A stretch of 64,000 nt of DNA from Deinococcus fonticola (GTDB taxonomy: Bacteria; Deinococcota; Deinococci; Deinococcales; Deinococcaceae). Of the stretch, positions 33,531-42,643 are shown piece by piece. Numbering within the stretch: the first letter of the stretch is position 1; every line of letters starts with the position of its first letter. The stretch covers positions 56,452 through 120,451 of the forward strand of contig NZ_SMMH01000010.1 in NCBI RefSeq assembly GCF_004634215.1, given 5' to 3'. A program made the position numbers and the translations under genes. The notes below the pieces were generated by a model. The model was not told the origin of the DNA. It ran no database searches and saw only the letters and a list, made by a program, of their open reading frames with translations.

Positions 33531-33556
33531 GCAGGGGCCTCACGCCCCCGCTCTTT
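33531..33556. terminator. bidirectional terminator
   Basis: GCAGGGGC (33531-33538) pairs with GCCCCCGC (33544-33551) with one mismatch, between the aminopeptidase and the convergent obg gene; flanked by A-run and T-containing tract. Confidence 0.7.
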
Positions 33557-33573
33557 GCACATGCCGCTTGCGG

Positions 33574-34902
33574 CTATCCCCTGTCCTGTTCGTCCTCGTC
33601 GAAGTACTCGAAACGGAACGTGCCGATCTCCACGGTGTCGCCTTCGCGTGCTCCGGCGCGTTTCAGGGCGTTGTACAGACCCTGGCGCTTGAACAGGTTG
33701 CCCAGGTACTCGGCAGCTTCCTCCATGTACCGCGAGAAGCGCACCAGTTTCTCCTGAAACCCGCCGCCGTGAACTTCCCACACGCGCTCGGGTTGCCCGT
33801 CGTTGATGATCCCCACGCCTTTGGCGGCCGGATCGATGCGGAAAGTGATGCTGAGCGGCGCCTCGATGACCTGATCGGGCTCCAACTCCAGCGCGTTGCG
33901 CTCGGCCCACAACTCGAATTCGGGCAGCATCTGGAAAAGGGTTTCCTTGAGTTCGGGCAGCCCGTGGCCTTCCCTGGCGCTCACCTTCAGCACAGGCAGG
34001 CCAGAGTGAACCAGGTCGTCCTCGACCATACTGGCCAGTTCCTCGTCGACCAGCTCGATCTTGTTCAGCGCGATCACGGCCACATTTTCCAGCAGCGTGG
34101 CGTCGTAGGTTCGCAGCTCGGCCTGAAGCTGGCGCAGTTCTTCCACCGGGTCGCGGGTCACGTCCAGCACGTAAATAAGCAGGCGCGTGCGGCTGATGTG
34201 CCGCAGGAATTCCAGGCCCAGCCCCTTGCCCTCGGACGCGCCCTCGATGATGCCGGGAATGTCGGCCATGGTGAAGCGTTCATCGGCGTTTTCGCGCTGC
34301 ACCACCCCCAGGATGGGCGACAGGGTGGTGAACGGATAATCCGCGATGGCCGGGTTGGCGCGGGACAGGGCTGCCAGCAGGCTGCTTTTCCCGGCGTTCG
34401 GATAGCCCACCAGGCCCACGTCGGCAATCAGGCGCAGTTCCAGCCGCACGCGGCGCTTCTGCCCCGGCACGCCCAATTCAGCAAACCGCGGGGCCTGACG
34501 GGTACTGCTGGTAAAGGTGCTATTGCCACGCCCCCCCGCGCCCCCCCGCGCGATGACCTTCTCCTGGCCCACCGCCACCAGATCGGCAATGACCTTGCCG
34601 CTGTCCTCGTCGAACGCCGTGGTGCCCACCGGAACGTCGATAAACACGTCCTCGCCATCGGCCCCCTGCCGCAGACGGCCCTCGCCGTAGCCGCCGTTCG
34701 GGGCCTTGAACTTGCGCTTGCCCACCAGGCGCTCCAGCGACTCCACGCTCTGGGTGGCCCGCAGGATGATGTCGCCGCCCTTCCCGCCGTGACCGCCGTC
34801 CGGGCCGCCCTTCTCCATGTACTTCGCCCGGTGGAAACTCATGCTGCCGTCGCCACCATTCCCGGCAGCCACCTCGATATTCAGGACGTCTCTAAATGCC
34901 AT
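33574..34902 (-). CDS. obg: GTPase Obg/CgtA
   Basis: A 442-residue ribosome-associated GTPase needed for 50S maturation and stress control. The N-terminal glycine-rich Obg fold ([31 protein letters not shown]) is followed by the G domain ([11 protein letters not shown], the G1 P-loop; [17 protein letters not shown]3; ALNKIEL, G4; SAREGHG, G5) and a C-terminal OCT domain (about residues 345-430). A small acidic tail ends the protein. It follows rplU and rpmA on the same strand, the usual rplU-rpmA-obg order, but a terminator at 35004 lies between. Confidence 0.97.
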   Translation of the reverse strand: MAFRDVLNIEVAAGNGGDGSMSFHRAKYMEKGGPDGGHGGKGGDIILRATQSVESLERLVGKRKFKAPNGGYGEGRLRQGADGEDVFIDVPVGTTAFDEDSGKVIADLVAVGQEKVIARGGAGGRGNSTFTSSTRQAPRFAELGVPGQKRRVRLELRLIADVGLVGYPNAGKSSLLAALSRANPAIADYPFTTLSPILGVVQRENADERFTMADIPGIIEGASEGKGLGLEFLRHISRTRLLIYVLDVTRDPVEELRQLQAELRTYDATLLENVAVIALNKIELVDEELASMVEDDLVHSGLPVLKVSAREGHGLPELKETLFQMLPEFELWAERNALELEPDQVIEAPLSITFRIDPAAKGVGIINDGQPERVWEVHGGGFQEKLVRFSRYMEEAAEYLGNLFKRQGLYNALKRAGAREGDTVEIGTFRFEYFDEDEQDRG

Positions 34903-35003
34903 AACTGGCTCCTTCTGGATTTAGGCTTGCCGCTTATGCCGGGGGTTCGTGGAAAGAAGCCCCTTCCAGATCACAAGCTACACGCTACAAGTCAATAAAA
35001 GAA

Positions 35004-35026
35004 CGCCCCACCTTGCTGGCAGGGCG
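35004..35026 (-). terminator. terminator between rpmA and obg
   Basis: CGCCC (35004-35008) and GGGCG (35022-35026). On the minus strand a TTCTTTTATT tract follows. It may reduce readthrough into obg. Confidence 0.6.
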
Positions 35027-35043
35027 CAGGGTCACGCCGGGGT

Positions 35044-35319
35044 TCAGTCGGCAGCAGCTTCGGTCTGGGGGGCCTGAACGCTGATGAAGCGTCCGCTGCG
35101 GCCACGGTTCGTGAACACCACGTTGCCGTCCACCAGGGCGAACAGCGTGTGGTCACGGCCCATCCCGACGTTCGGGCCAGCCTTGAACTTGGTGCCGCGC
35201 TGGCGCACCAGGATGTTGCCGGCCAGGACTTTCTCGCCGCCGAACTTCTTCACGCCCAGGTACTTGGGTTGGCTGTCGCGTCCGTTCTTGGACGAACCTA
35301 CGCCTTTCTTGTGAGCCAT
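35044..35319 (-). CDS. rpmA: 50S ribosomal protein L27
   Basis: A 91-residue L27. The start [29 protein letters not shown] is diagnostic, with the short N-terminal tail that reaches the peptidyl-transferase centre. It lies 12 bases after rplU on the same strand and is expected to be co-transcribed with it. The C-terminus has a small Glu/Ala extension (TEAAAD). Confidence 0.97.
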   Translation of the reverse strand: MAHKKGVGSSKNGRDSQPKYLGVKKFGGEKVLAGNILVRQRGTKFKAGPNVGMGRDHTLFALVDGNVVFTNRGRSGRFISVQAPQTEAAAD

Positions 35320-35330
35320 TTCAATTCACC

Positions 35331-35633
<303 letters not shown>

Positions 35634-35727
35634 GATTTTGCTCCTGTTCTTGCCGCCGCGCCCCGAAACGCTGCCAGGGGGACGTGCTTTTTTCGCTGCT
35701 CGCGTTCAGCGCCCGCAGAGACGCCGA

Positions 35728-35980
35728 TCACCAAGCGAAGAGTGTAACACATTCGGGGTGTGTTGGGAACATGCCCGAACCGGAAGAAACAGAACCGGAA
35801 CGGGTCAAAAGCAGGCAACAGTCGCCCTGCCGGGCGAAGTCTGAGTTGCGTGCCTGTTCCCGTTCTCTCAACGTGTCCTTGCGGTACACGTGGACTCGAT
35901 TGACGCGAGTCATATTCCCTGAACCTCCAGGCGGCTTGCCCTGAAACAGGGTGCGCCGCTGCGAACACGGATTATAGCAG
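35728..35980 (-). ncRNA. structured locus: candidate small RNA or 61-codon leader ORF
   Basis: A perfect -10 with extended TG (TGCTATAAT; TATAAT at 35976-35971) is followed by nested structure. GCGGC (35955-35959) to GCCGC (35931-35935) encloses CCCTG/CAGGG. GACTCG/CGAGTC lies at 35893-35911. GAACGGG (35859-35865) pairs with CCCGTTC (35798-35804) around a further hairpin at 35811-35830. A frame from ATG 35913 (GGAGG ten bases upstream) could encode 61 residues (MTRVNRVHVYRKDTLREREQ onward), ending in the rplU promoter. Coding, RNA or both is unresolved. Confidence 0.35.
35741..35746 (-). promoter_or_regulatory. -10 box of the rplU-rpmA transcript
   Basis: TACACT on the minus strand, with transcription start expected near 35734 and a leader of about 100 bases before rplU. 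The -35 is weak. Confidence 0.45.
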
Positions 35981-36225
35981 GCTGACGGTCGCTGGCGGTC
36001 AAGGGAGAGCGCCGAGACTTCTAAACACAGGTCGCTGGAGGAAGTGGCGTCGTCCTTCCAGGCGAGCAGCGCGAGCCACCGGCTGGCGTTCTGAAGTGAC
36101 AGGTCACGCAGCACACCAGTCTTCTCTGGCTTCGTCAGCCTGTTTCTGGCAGTTGAGGGCCGTTCCAGGCCCATCCACAACCGTATAAGACGCCGCCCTG
36201 GCCCTCGACTGGTACAGGCAGCCGA

Positions 36226-36276
36226 AGACCGGCTCAACGGGTACCCTCCTGCGCTGGGGCACCCGTTTGCCGGTCT
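36226..36276. other. long hairpin downstream of the second solute-binding protein gene
   Basis: AGACCGGC (36226-36233) pairs with GCCGGTCT (36269-36276), and inside it ACGGGT (36237-36242) pairs with ACCCGT (36261-36266). There is no T-run, so it is not a standard terminator. It may stabilise the mRNA end. Confidence 0.5.
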
Positions 36277-36296
36277 GTGGAAAGCCGTGACTCAGG

Positions 36297-38012
36297 TTAT
36301 TTCTTGCGCAGGTCCTTCCACAGCACGCCGCCCGGGGAGGTCAGCATGGGGTTGAAGTTTTCGGCAGAGATGCCCACCAGATTGTTGCGGAAATGCACGA
36401 AGCGCGTGGCGGCAGCCATGTTGATGGCGGGGGCCGTGTCGTAGGCACGCTTGCCGAGCTGCGAGTACCACTTGCTGCGCTCCACGGGGTTGCCCGTCTG
36501 GCGGGCCTGTTGCAGCAGGATGTCCATGCGTTCGTCGCGGTAGTTGGACACGCTGGAATAGAACCCGTCACTGGCGTAGTAGGTGTACAAGAAGTTGTCG
36601 GGGTCGGCGTAATCGGGAATCCAGGTGATCAGGAACAGCGATTCCTTGCCGAGTTTGCTGTCGCTGATCAGGTCGCTCCACTGCTTGGGCTGAAGGACGA
36701 TCTTGAATTTCGGGTTGATCGCCTCGATGCTTTTCTTCAGCAATTCAAAGTTCGTCTGTGCCCCGACACTGCCTGCGCGGTAATTCACGACGAGCTTGAA
36801 ACCCTTGTTCCACAGTTCGCCCTTGTACGCTTGCTTGAAGAAATAGGCGGCCTGCGCGGGGTTATAGGTGTACATCTTGATGCTGTCGTCGTATCCGAAG
36901 AAGGCGTCAGGCATCAGCATGGTGCGCTGTTTGCCCTTGCCGTTGAGCAGGACATTGATCGCCTCAGGGTAGTTGTATGCGTAACTGAAGGCCTTGCGGA
37001 CGTTGATGTTGGCAAAGAAGTCCGCCGGGATGCCCTGTCCGTCCAGTTTGCCACTGCCGATCAGGCGCGGGTCTTTGATGCTGTTGTTCATCAGAATGGC
37101 CGCTGCGGTGACGTTCGGCAGGTCGTCGACCCAGCCCACACCCGGCTTGCCTTTGATCTGTTCCTCGTCCACAGCGCGGCTGCCACCCTCGATGAAGTCG
37201 GCGTCGCCTTTCAGGAAAGCCTGAATGCGCACAGCTTGATCCGTCACTTTGCGGCGCAGTACGCGGTCGATGGGCGCCTTACCGCCCCAGTAGGCAGGAA
37301 AGGCTTCCAGCAGGATGCTGCCGGCGTCCATGCGTAAGAAACGGTACGCGCCGGTGCCGTTGGGTGCCCTACTCAGTTTCGAGTCGGTCAGGTCTTTGCC
37401 CACCCAGTCGCGCCAGTCCTTCTCGGTGCCGCTCCATTCGCCTATTTTGGCGCTGTAGGCGCGTTCCACGATGCCGTTACCGTAGAAGGCCAGCTTGGCC
37501 AGAAAGGTACCGTCTGGTTTGGGCATGTTGAAAACCAGTTGTCCGGCCGCGTTGCACTCTACCGCCTTCTGAATCCGTGCCCAGGTAATGGTTTTGTCTT
37601 TCCAGGCGTTGTCCTGCGTACCCAGCAGGCTTTCGGAAAGGAACCAGTTGCCACTGTTGCTGTTGTTGGTCACCAGGTTGCGTTGGAAGGTGTAGCGGGC
37701 GTCCGCGCAGGTAAAGGGCGCGCCGCTATGGAATTTCACCCCTTTCCGCAGGTCGAAGGTGTAGGTCTTGTTGCCGTTGCTGATGGCCCATTTGGTGGCC
37801 AGCATCGGCTCGAACTGGCGTATGGACGACCCTTTGTACCCCACCAGCCTTTCGTACACGTTCTCGACGATGCTACCGGAGCTGTCGTCGTAGGCGGCCC
37901 CGGGATCCAGGGTAGGGATGTCGGCCCCCTGCATGATGACCAGGGTGTCCTGAGGAGCGGCGGCCTGGGCAGCGCCCAGCAGCAGCCACGAAAGCAGCAG
38001 CAACTTCTTCAT
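36297..38012 (-). CDS. peptide/nickel ABC transporter substrate-binding protein
   Basis: A 571-residue solute-binding protein of the DppA/OppA family with a signal peptide ([20 protein letters not shown]) and no lipobox. Family features are [67 protein letters not shown] and [20 protein letters not shown]. It is not closely similar to the protein at 26508. It has no permease or ATPase neighbours. An inverted repeat (GTTCAGT/ACTGAAC, 38098-38132) lies in the upstream promoter region, so control by a regulator is likely. Confidence 0.92.
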   Translation of the reverse strand: MKKLLLLSWLLLGAAQAAAPQDTLVIMQGADIPTLDPGAAYDDSSGSIVENVYERLVGYKGSSIRQFEPMLATKWAISNGNKTYTFDLRKGVKFHSGAPFTCADARYTFQRNLVTNNSNSGNWFLSESLLGTQDNAWKDKTITWARIQKAVECNAAGQLVFNMPKPDGTFLAKLAFYGNGIVERAYSAKIGEWSGTEKDWRDWVGKDLTDSKLSRAPNGTGAYRFLRMDAGSILLEAFPAYWGGKAPIDRVLRRKVTDQAVRIQAFLKGDADFIEGGSRAVDEEQIKGKPGVGWVDDLPNVTAAAILMNNSIKDPRLIGSGKLDGQGIPADFFANINVRKAFSYAYNYPEAINVLLNGKGKQRTMLMPDAFFGYDDSIKMYTYNPAQAAYFFKQAYKGELWNKGFKLVVNYRAGSVGAQTNFELLKKSIEAINPKFKIVLQPKQWSDLISDSKLGKESLFLITWIPDYADPDNFLYTYYASDGFYSSVSNYRDERMDILLQQARQTGNPVERSKWYSQLGKRAYDTAPAINMAAATRFVHFRNNLVGISAENFNPMLTSPGGVLWKDLRKK

Positions 38013-38573
38013 GTTGAATATTCTTGCCTGGTGCTCCCTACATTCTTCTTACATCTCGTGTTCATGCTCACCCGAACTTTACCTTTATTTATACGCAGTT
38101 CAGTCTGTATAAAGATAAATCACACACTGAACTTATCCGGAAAAATAGGTGCCACTCAAGCATAAGGGGGTGTCCCAAAGCAGGAAAGCAACCAAAAAGA
38201 AGACCCGCACTCAAGGTAACATTATTCATACCGGGCTCAGCTGATACGCGGCAGTTGCGTGTATCCCAGAAGCTTGATCAAGGGTGGGTTTCCGGTGGTG
38301 GTCGGGTGGGGTGTACCCCCTTGGGGGCCGTAGTCTAAAAAACTGGCACTGTTGAGCCCGCAGTCTCCTGAGCCACTGGTAAGCCTGGTGTGCCCTCTCC
38401 TTCGTGACTTTGGAAAGATTGCTCGAATCCACCCGGCACCGCCTGGAACAGTCTTTTCTTTCCTACACCTGGGGAAATAGATTCCCCACTCTCCTTGACA
38501 GAGCCAGCTGAGGTACCCGCAGCGCAGCCCCCGCCAGCATGAACGACTTCCAGTTCATCAGGCTTCGGAAGTG
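38013..38573. other. 560-base intergenic region
   Basis: The part nearest the solute-binding-protein gene is AT-rich and holds its promoter and the inverted repeat at 38098-38132. Further on, GGGGGTGTCCCAAA near 38167 resembles some insertion-sequence ends, and a minus-strand stretch (LSKVTKERAHQAYQWLRRLRA, 38350-38415) has the look of a decayed protein. No gene is supported. Confidence 0.4.
38098..38132. promoter_or_regulatory. inverted repeat upstream of the solute-binding protein gene
   Basis: GTTCAGT (38098-38104) and ACTGAAC (38126-38132), 21 bases apart, bracket TATA-like sequence. A regulator site is inferred. Confidence 0.4.
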
Positions 38574-39053
38574 CTAGGGGCGCTTGGGTTGCGTCGGCGG
38601 GTTCAGGAGGTCACCGGCCTGTGTCTGGGCCGCCTCGTCGAACCCGCCGATCACGTACACCGCTTCCATATTCGGTGTGTACAGCACCGTGGCCACGTTC
38701 TGGCGCACCAGTTCCTGAAGGGCCATGTCGGCTTCCTGCACCGTACAGCGGGTATTCAGGGCCACCTCGGCCACGCTCAGGCGGCCTCCGCTGCGGCGGG
38801 CATAGGCTAGAATTTTCTGTTCCAGACGCCGGTTGACGCCCAGGGTGGTCGGCGCACGGCGCAGACGCCGCAGCAGCGCCAACACCGCGCCCGCCGCCAG
38901 CCACAGACCCAGCGTGACCCACACGCCCGCTCGCAAGTCCTGTACGCCCGGAAACGCTTCTCCCGGATCGAACAGCACCAGGAACAGAAAGTAAAGTCCA
39001 GCCCCGCCCAGCGCCAGAAACAGCACCAACAGCAGCCACCACAGCCACTTCAT
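38574..39053 (-). CDS. small membrane protein with possible winged-helix tail
   Basis: A 159-residue protein with two N-terminal membrane helices (KWLWWLLLVLFLALGGAGLYFLFLVLF and VWVTLGLWLAAGAVLALL) and a soluble C-terminal part. The latter (LEQKILAYARRSGGRLSVAEVALNTRCTVQEADMALQELVRQNVATVLYT) has the arrangement of a small winged helix: three helices and a short wing. It overlaps the murE stop by ATGA, so translation is coupled. The role is unknown; a link to cell-wall control is plausible only from its position. Confidence 0.65.
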   Translation of the reverse strand: MKWLWWLLLVLFLALGGAGLYFLFLVLFDPGEAFPGVQDLRAGVWVTLGLWLAAGAVLALLRRLRRAPTTLGVNRRLEQKILAYARRSGGRLSVAEVALNTRCTVQEADMALQELVRQNVATVLYTPNMEAVYVIGGFDEAAQTQAGDLLNPPTQPKRP

Positions 39054-40522
39054 TTCCGGAGTCCCAGGGCCTCTAGCGCCTCCTGCACCTCGTTCCACGG
39101 AATGGTTTCCGTAGCGCGTTCCAGCGTGTCCTCGGGGCCTTTGCCGGCCAGCAGCACCGTGTCGGCCGCTTGTGCCTGCTGAAGAATGTGCCGGATGGCC
39201 TCACGCCGATCTCCAATACTGCTGAAGTTGCGGCGGCCCGCTTCTCTCGCGCCCCGTTCCATCTCGTTCAGGATGTCCTGCAGGGGCGTGTCGCGGCTGT
39301 CTTCCTCGGTAAATACCGCCTGATCGGCCAGCCGGGTGGCGACCTCACCCAGTGGCGCGCGCTTGTAAGGATCACGCGGGCCGCCGGCCGAACCCAGCAG
39401 CACCCACAGTTTGCCGCGCGTGGTGGTGCGCAGGGTGCTCAGGGCTTTTTCCAGGCTGGGCGGTGTGTGCGCGAAATCCACGATGACACGCGGCGCATCG
39501 TCTGCACCCGGCACCAGTTCCATGCGCCCCGGCACGCCCCGGAACGAAGCCAGGCCCGCCACCAGTTGCGCCGGCGTGGCCCCCAGCTGGTGCGCCACCG
39601 CCATCCCCGCCAGGGCGTTGGCCACGTTGAAGCGCCCGATCATGGGCAGGTGCGCGTCGAATTCGGCCGTGGGCGACACCACCTGAAAATGTAGCCCTGT
39701 GGCGCGTTCCTCGATTCTGCTGGCCTGCCAGTCCGCCGCCTGGCCCTCCATGCTGTAGGTCGTTTCCGCCGGGGCAATGCCGGACAGGTGCGCCGTCCAC
39801 GGATCGTCGGCGTTGAGCACCGCAAAGCGCGCCCGCTCCACCAGTTTGCGTTTGTCGGCAAAGTAGTTCTCTACCGTGCCATGAAAATCCAGGTGCTCAC
39901 TGCTCAGGTGCGTCCACACCGCCACGTCCCAGTCCACGGCCCGTACGCGGTGCAGCGCCAGGGCGTGACTGCTGGCCTCCAGCACCACCGCCTGCGCCCC
40001 CGCGCCCAGCATGTCCCGTAAAGTCTCCTGCACCTGCGGGGCTTCCGGCGTGGTGAAGTGTGCCGGAAAGTGCCGCAGCGCCCCGTCCGGCAGTTCGTAG
40101 CCCACCGTGCTCAGCAGGCCCGTGGAAAGGCCCGCCTCGCGCAGCAGGTGACGGGTCAGCCAGCTGGTGGTGGTCTTTCCGTCCGTTCCGGTCACGCCTA
40201 CTACCTTCAGCGCCCGGCTGGGGTGCCCGGCCAGCGCCGCCGCCGCGTCTGCCAGGGCTTCACGCGCGTTCGGCACAGTCAGGTAAGGCAAGGGCGAGGA
40301 CTGACCGTCTGGAAGTCCCTCACCGATTACCGCTACCGCGCCCTTCTGCGCGGCTTTCTGCAGAAACGAATGCCCATCGAACTTCGCCCCACGAATCGCC
40401 ACGAACGCTAACCCCGGCTGCACCCAGTCCGCATTGTGGGTCACACCCACCACCTCCAGCCCCTGTGGCGGCAGGTCACGGGCAGACACGTTCAGGGCGG
40501 CGGCAAGGTCGGCAAGGCGCAT
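39050..40522 (-). CDS. murE: UDP-MurNAc-tripeptide ligase
   Basis: A 490-residue Mur ligase that adds the third amino acid to UDP-MurNAc-L-Ala-D-Glu. The P-loop is GVTGTDGKTTT; the catalytic carbamylated-Lys region, HLSSEHLDFHGTVENYFADKRKL, and GTPEAP-like HFTTPEAP are present. The amino-acid-selecting motif, DNPR in diaminopimelate enzymes, reads EDSR here (TEEDSRDTP). Deinococcus peptidoglycan uses L-ornithine, so an ornithine-adding enzyme is likely, though not proven by sequence. Start at ATG 40522 has TACCCT six bases upstream (40534-40529). Confidence 0.94.
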   Translation of the reverse strand: MRLADLAAALNVSARDLPPQGLEVVGVTHNADWVQPGLAFVAIRGAKFDGHSFLQKAAQKGAVAVIGEGLPDGQSSPLPYLTVPNAREALADAAAALAGHPSRALKVVGVTGTDGKTTTSWLTRHLLREAGLSTGLLSTVGYELPDGALRHFPAHFTTPEAPQVQETLRDMLGAGAQAVVLEASSHALALHRVRAVDWDVAVWTHLSSEHLDFHGTVENYFADKRKLVERARFAVLNADDPWTAHLSGIAPAETTYSMEGQAADWQASRIEERATGLHFQVVSPTAEFDAHLPMIGRFNVANALAGMAVAHQLGATPAQLVAGLASFRGVPGRMELVPGADDAPRVIVDFAHTPPSLEKALSTLRTTTRGKLWVLLGSAGGPRDPYKRAPLGEVATRLADQAVFTEEDSRDTPLQDILNEMERGAREAGRRNFSSIGDRREAIRHILQQAQAADTVLLAGKGPEDTLERATETIPWNEVQEALEALGLRK

Positions 40523-40548
40523 AGGGCGAGGGTAGCAGAACAGCAAAA

Positions 40549-40575
40549 CCCACCGCGCAAATACGGTGGGGAGAG
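40549..40575 (-). terminator. terminator after the lipoprotein gene, before murE
   Basis: CCCACCG (40549-40555) pairs with CGGTGGG (40564-40570), and TTTTG follows on the minus strand. murE starts 27 bases further on and must carry its own promoter. Confidence 0.75.
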
Positions 40576-40587
40576 CGGGCCGAGGGC

Positions 40588-41415
40588 TTAATTCCTGTTT
40601 GAATGCAGGAAGGACTCGGCGAAATTCTTCAGCGTTTTCCCGGAAAAGCTTTGCTGGGACATTCCCCCGGCCAGATCTATAGCCACAGCGCTGGTCAGCA
40701 CCCAGTTGTTCGTGGGCAAGGTGCCGCTGGTCATGGTCACTGCCGTGCTCTGGGCCACCATTTCAAAAGAGTCGTACTCAACGGTACTTTTCATGATCAG
40801 GGTGGCCTTGTTCCAGCCCTTCACATAGTTGATGTTCGTATTCAAACTCACTGTAAATGTTTTGTCTGCTGTACAGGCGAGGTTGCCGGATGTCTTGACC
40901 GCTTGATCGGCATAGACCAGTGCCCCGGTCGCCACCGTGATGGTCGCCGTCCCCGTTCCGGTTGTCTTGTTGACCTGGTCGTCGGTGATGATGGTGACGG
41001 GCGCGATAGTTCCATCTTGATTGGCATCCACGCTCACGTCCAGACCACTGATCTGCGCATTGGGGTTGCTGACCGTGATTTTTCCGGTGCACCCACTGGA
41101 AGTTTCCGGAGCCGTCACTTTTTTCAGGGCGGCCGCCGAGGGCACTGGCAGGCTGGCGGTAAAGGAACCGTTCGCGTTCAGGTCGCCCAGTTTCGTTTTC
41201 TGTCCTGCGTCGTCCGTCCCATAGATGCTGCCCGCACCGCCCGTCCAGGCTCCTGTGGTCAGCTTCAAGGTCTCATCGAGACTGGCGTCCATCACCTGAC
41301 CACTGATACTGGTGAAGTCACTTCCCGAACTGGGCGGACTGGGCTGCGGGCAGGAAACCAGGGTGACCAGACCAGCGCCGAAAATCAGAGCCATTCTTCT
41401 CTTCATGGTGGTCAT
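40588..41415 (-). CDS. hypothetical lipoprotein (carboxypeptidase-regulatory-like)
   Basis: A 275-residue exported lipoprotein. MTTMKRRMALIFGAGLVTLVSC ends in a lipobox. The rest is Thr/Ser/Gly-rich and strand-rich (SISGQVMDASLDETLKLTTG, GSFTASLPVPSAAALKKVT, KTSGNLACTADKTFTVSLNTNINYV), typical of a beta-sandwich surface domain such as carboxypeptidase-regulatory-like repeats. Function unknown. The start is uncertain: ATG at 41415 or 41406 (MKRRMALIF). Confidence 0.65.
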   Translation of the reverse strand: MTTMKRRMALIFGAGLVTLVSCPQPSPPSSGSDFTSISGQVMDASLDETLKLTTGAWTGGAGSIYGTDDAGQKTKLGDLNANGSFTASLPVPSAAALKKVTAPETSSGCTGKITVSNPNAQISGLDVSVDANQDGTIAPVTIITDDQVNKTTGTGTATITVATGALVYADQAVKTSGNLACTADKTFTVSLNTNINYVKGWNKATLIMKSTVEYDSFEMVAQSTAVTMTSGTLPTNNWVLTSAVAIDLAGGMSQQSFSGKTLKNFAESFLHSNRN

Positions 41416-41483
41416 GCTAAACCTGGCTGGCCTCAGCGCGGCGCAGATTTGCCGGGCCGGAACCCAGGCCCCACAATGCAGGC

Positions 41484-41912
41484 ATGCCGAACACCAGCCT
41501 GCTTCCCCTGCCCGCCCTGGGTCTGCTGTTCCTGAGCGCCTGCGTGCCCACGCCGAATGCGGCCTCCAGCAGCGCCCCAACGGCCACCTACGCCGGGCCG
41601 CTGCTGCCGCAGAACCAGACTGCCCGGCTGTACTGCGACCGCAACCTGCTGGTGAAGGCGGTGGACGGCAACCCGGCGTACCAGCGGAACCTGAACGCTT
41701 ACTGCAATTTCTCGCTGAGGCCGGGGATGCACCTGATCACGCTGAGCGGCGTGCGTGGGCCGGAATTCACGTTCCCGTTCCAGGCCGAGGAAGGCAAAAC
41801 GTACACCTTGCGGGCGCTTTACACCGGAAGCACCGTGACGAGTGCCGCGCTGAAGGTGCTGCCGAACGACGCGGCATTTAACAGCAACGAGGCCACCAAC
41901 CCGCAACCCTGA
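41484..41912 (+). CDS. hypothetical lipoprotein (142 aa)
   Basis: A 142-residue lipoprotein with a lipobox LSAC (Cys 20). The mature part is short, strand-rich and carries two more cysteines (LYCDRN and AYCNFSLRP), which may form a disulfide. It ends in an Asn/Pro-rich tail. I do not recognise a family. CACAAT six bases before the ATG could be a leaderless -10. Confidence 0.65.
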   Translation: MPNTSLLPLPALGLLFLSACVPTPNAASSSAPTATYAGPLLPQNQTARLYCDRNLLVKAVDGNPAYQRNLNAYCNFSLRPGMHLITLSGVRGPEFTFPFQAEEGKTYTLRALYTGSTVTSAALKVLPNDAAFNSNEATNPQP

Positions 41913-41922
41913 TTCCGCTACT

Positions 41923-42546
41923 TCAGCGCAGCAGCGGCAGCCCGAACCCCTGGGCCTGCACACGCCCGCACACCCACTCGAAAGCCTGTGGATCGTGCAC
42001 GAAATCCAGCTTGTTGCCGTCGACCCGCACCACCGGACAGTCGCCAAAGCGGGCAATCCAGTCGTCGTACAGCACATTCAGGCCACTCAGGTAGGCGTCC
42101 GGGATGTCCTGCTCGTAGGCGCGGCCGCGCAAGGCGATCCGGCGCCTCAAGGTGGGCAGCGAAGCGTCGATATGAATCAGCAGATCCGGCACGCGCAGGG
42201 CCGGCAGGATGCCGCTGTACAGGCCCCAGTACGTCTCCCAGTCGCGCTTTTCCATGTTGCCCTGCTGGTACAGGTTGCGCGCGAAAATGTTGGCGTCCTC
42301 GAACACGGTTCTGTCCTGAATGACGTAGCGCGCACCCGTCACCAGGTTCAGGTGCTGCTCCAGCCGCCGGCTCAGGAAGTACACCTGAGAGTGAAACGAG
42401 AAGCGCCGCATATCGGCGTAAAAGTCTTCCAGGTAAGGGTTTTCGGCGTAAGGCTCGTACACCGGACGCAGCCCGTAGCGCTCCGAGAGCATCCGCGTCA
42501 GGGTGCTCTTGCCACTGCCGATATTGCCGGAAATGGCTAGGTACAT
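41923..42546 (-). CDS. deoxynucleoside kinase, subunit 1
   Basis: A 207-residue P-loop deoxynucleoside kinase of the dGK/dAK type: MYLAISGNIGSGKSTLTRML (Walker A), then VYEPYAENPYLEDFY, YVIQDRTVFEDANIFARNLY with the Asp-Arg (DRS-like) motif, and the lid region RRIALRGRAYEQDIPDAYLS. It converts deoxynucleosides to monophosphates for salvage. It sits downstream of a paralogue (42644) on the same strand; related bacteria use such a pair as a heterodimer for dA/dG and dC. I take the ATG at 42546, since the longer frame to 42618 is unlikely. Confidence 0.9.
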   Translation of the reverse strand: MYLAISGNIGSGKSTLTRMLSERYGLRPVYEPYAENPYLEDFYADMRRFSFHSQVYFLSRRLEQHLNLVTGARYVIQDRTVFEDANIFARNLYQQGNMEKRDWETYWGLYSGILPALRVPDLLIHIDASLPTLRRRIALRGRAYEQDIPDAYLSGLNVLYDDWIARFGDCPVVRVDGNKLDFVHDPQAFEWVCGRVQAQGFGLPLLR

Positions 42547-42643
42547 GGGTGACCCGCTGCGCTCCTGGCGGTGTGGTGGCGGACGTGGGACGTGTGGAAA
42601 GCCCCTCCCGCACCCCATACCCCACGTTCTCCGTTCCCGACCA

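Larger units (their letters stand above)
35634..36296. other. long leader/intergenic region upstream of rplU
   Basis: Holds the rplU promoter and leader, a second strong minus-strand promoter near 35971 with a structured transcript (see 35728-35980), and a long hairpin at 36226-36276 after the solute-binding-protein gene. Between about 36000 and 36220 a minus-strand frame is open but unconvincing. Confidence 0.5.

Noticed and set aside
35766..35980. Known housekeeping RNA (RNase P, tmRNA, SRP or 6S) at the structured locus
   Set aside because: The conserved core sequences of RNase P, tmRNA and SRP RNA are absent and there is no long 6S-type double-stranded bubble structure.
38160..38420. Insertion-sequence remnant (GGGGGTGTCCCAAA and a decayed minus-strand frame)
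   Set aside because: No second terminal repeat and no recognisable transposase motif; mentioned only as part of the intergenic description.
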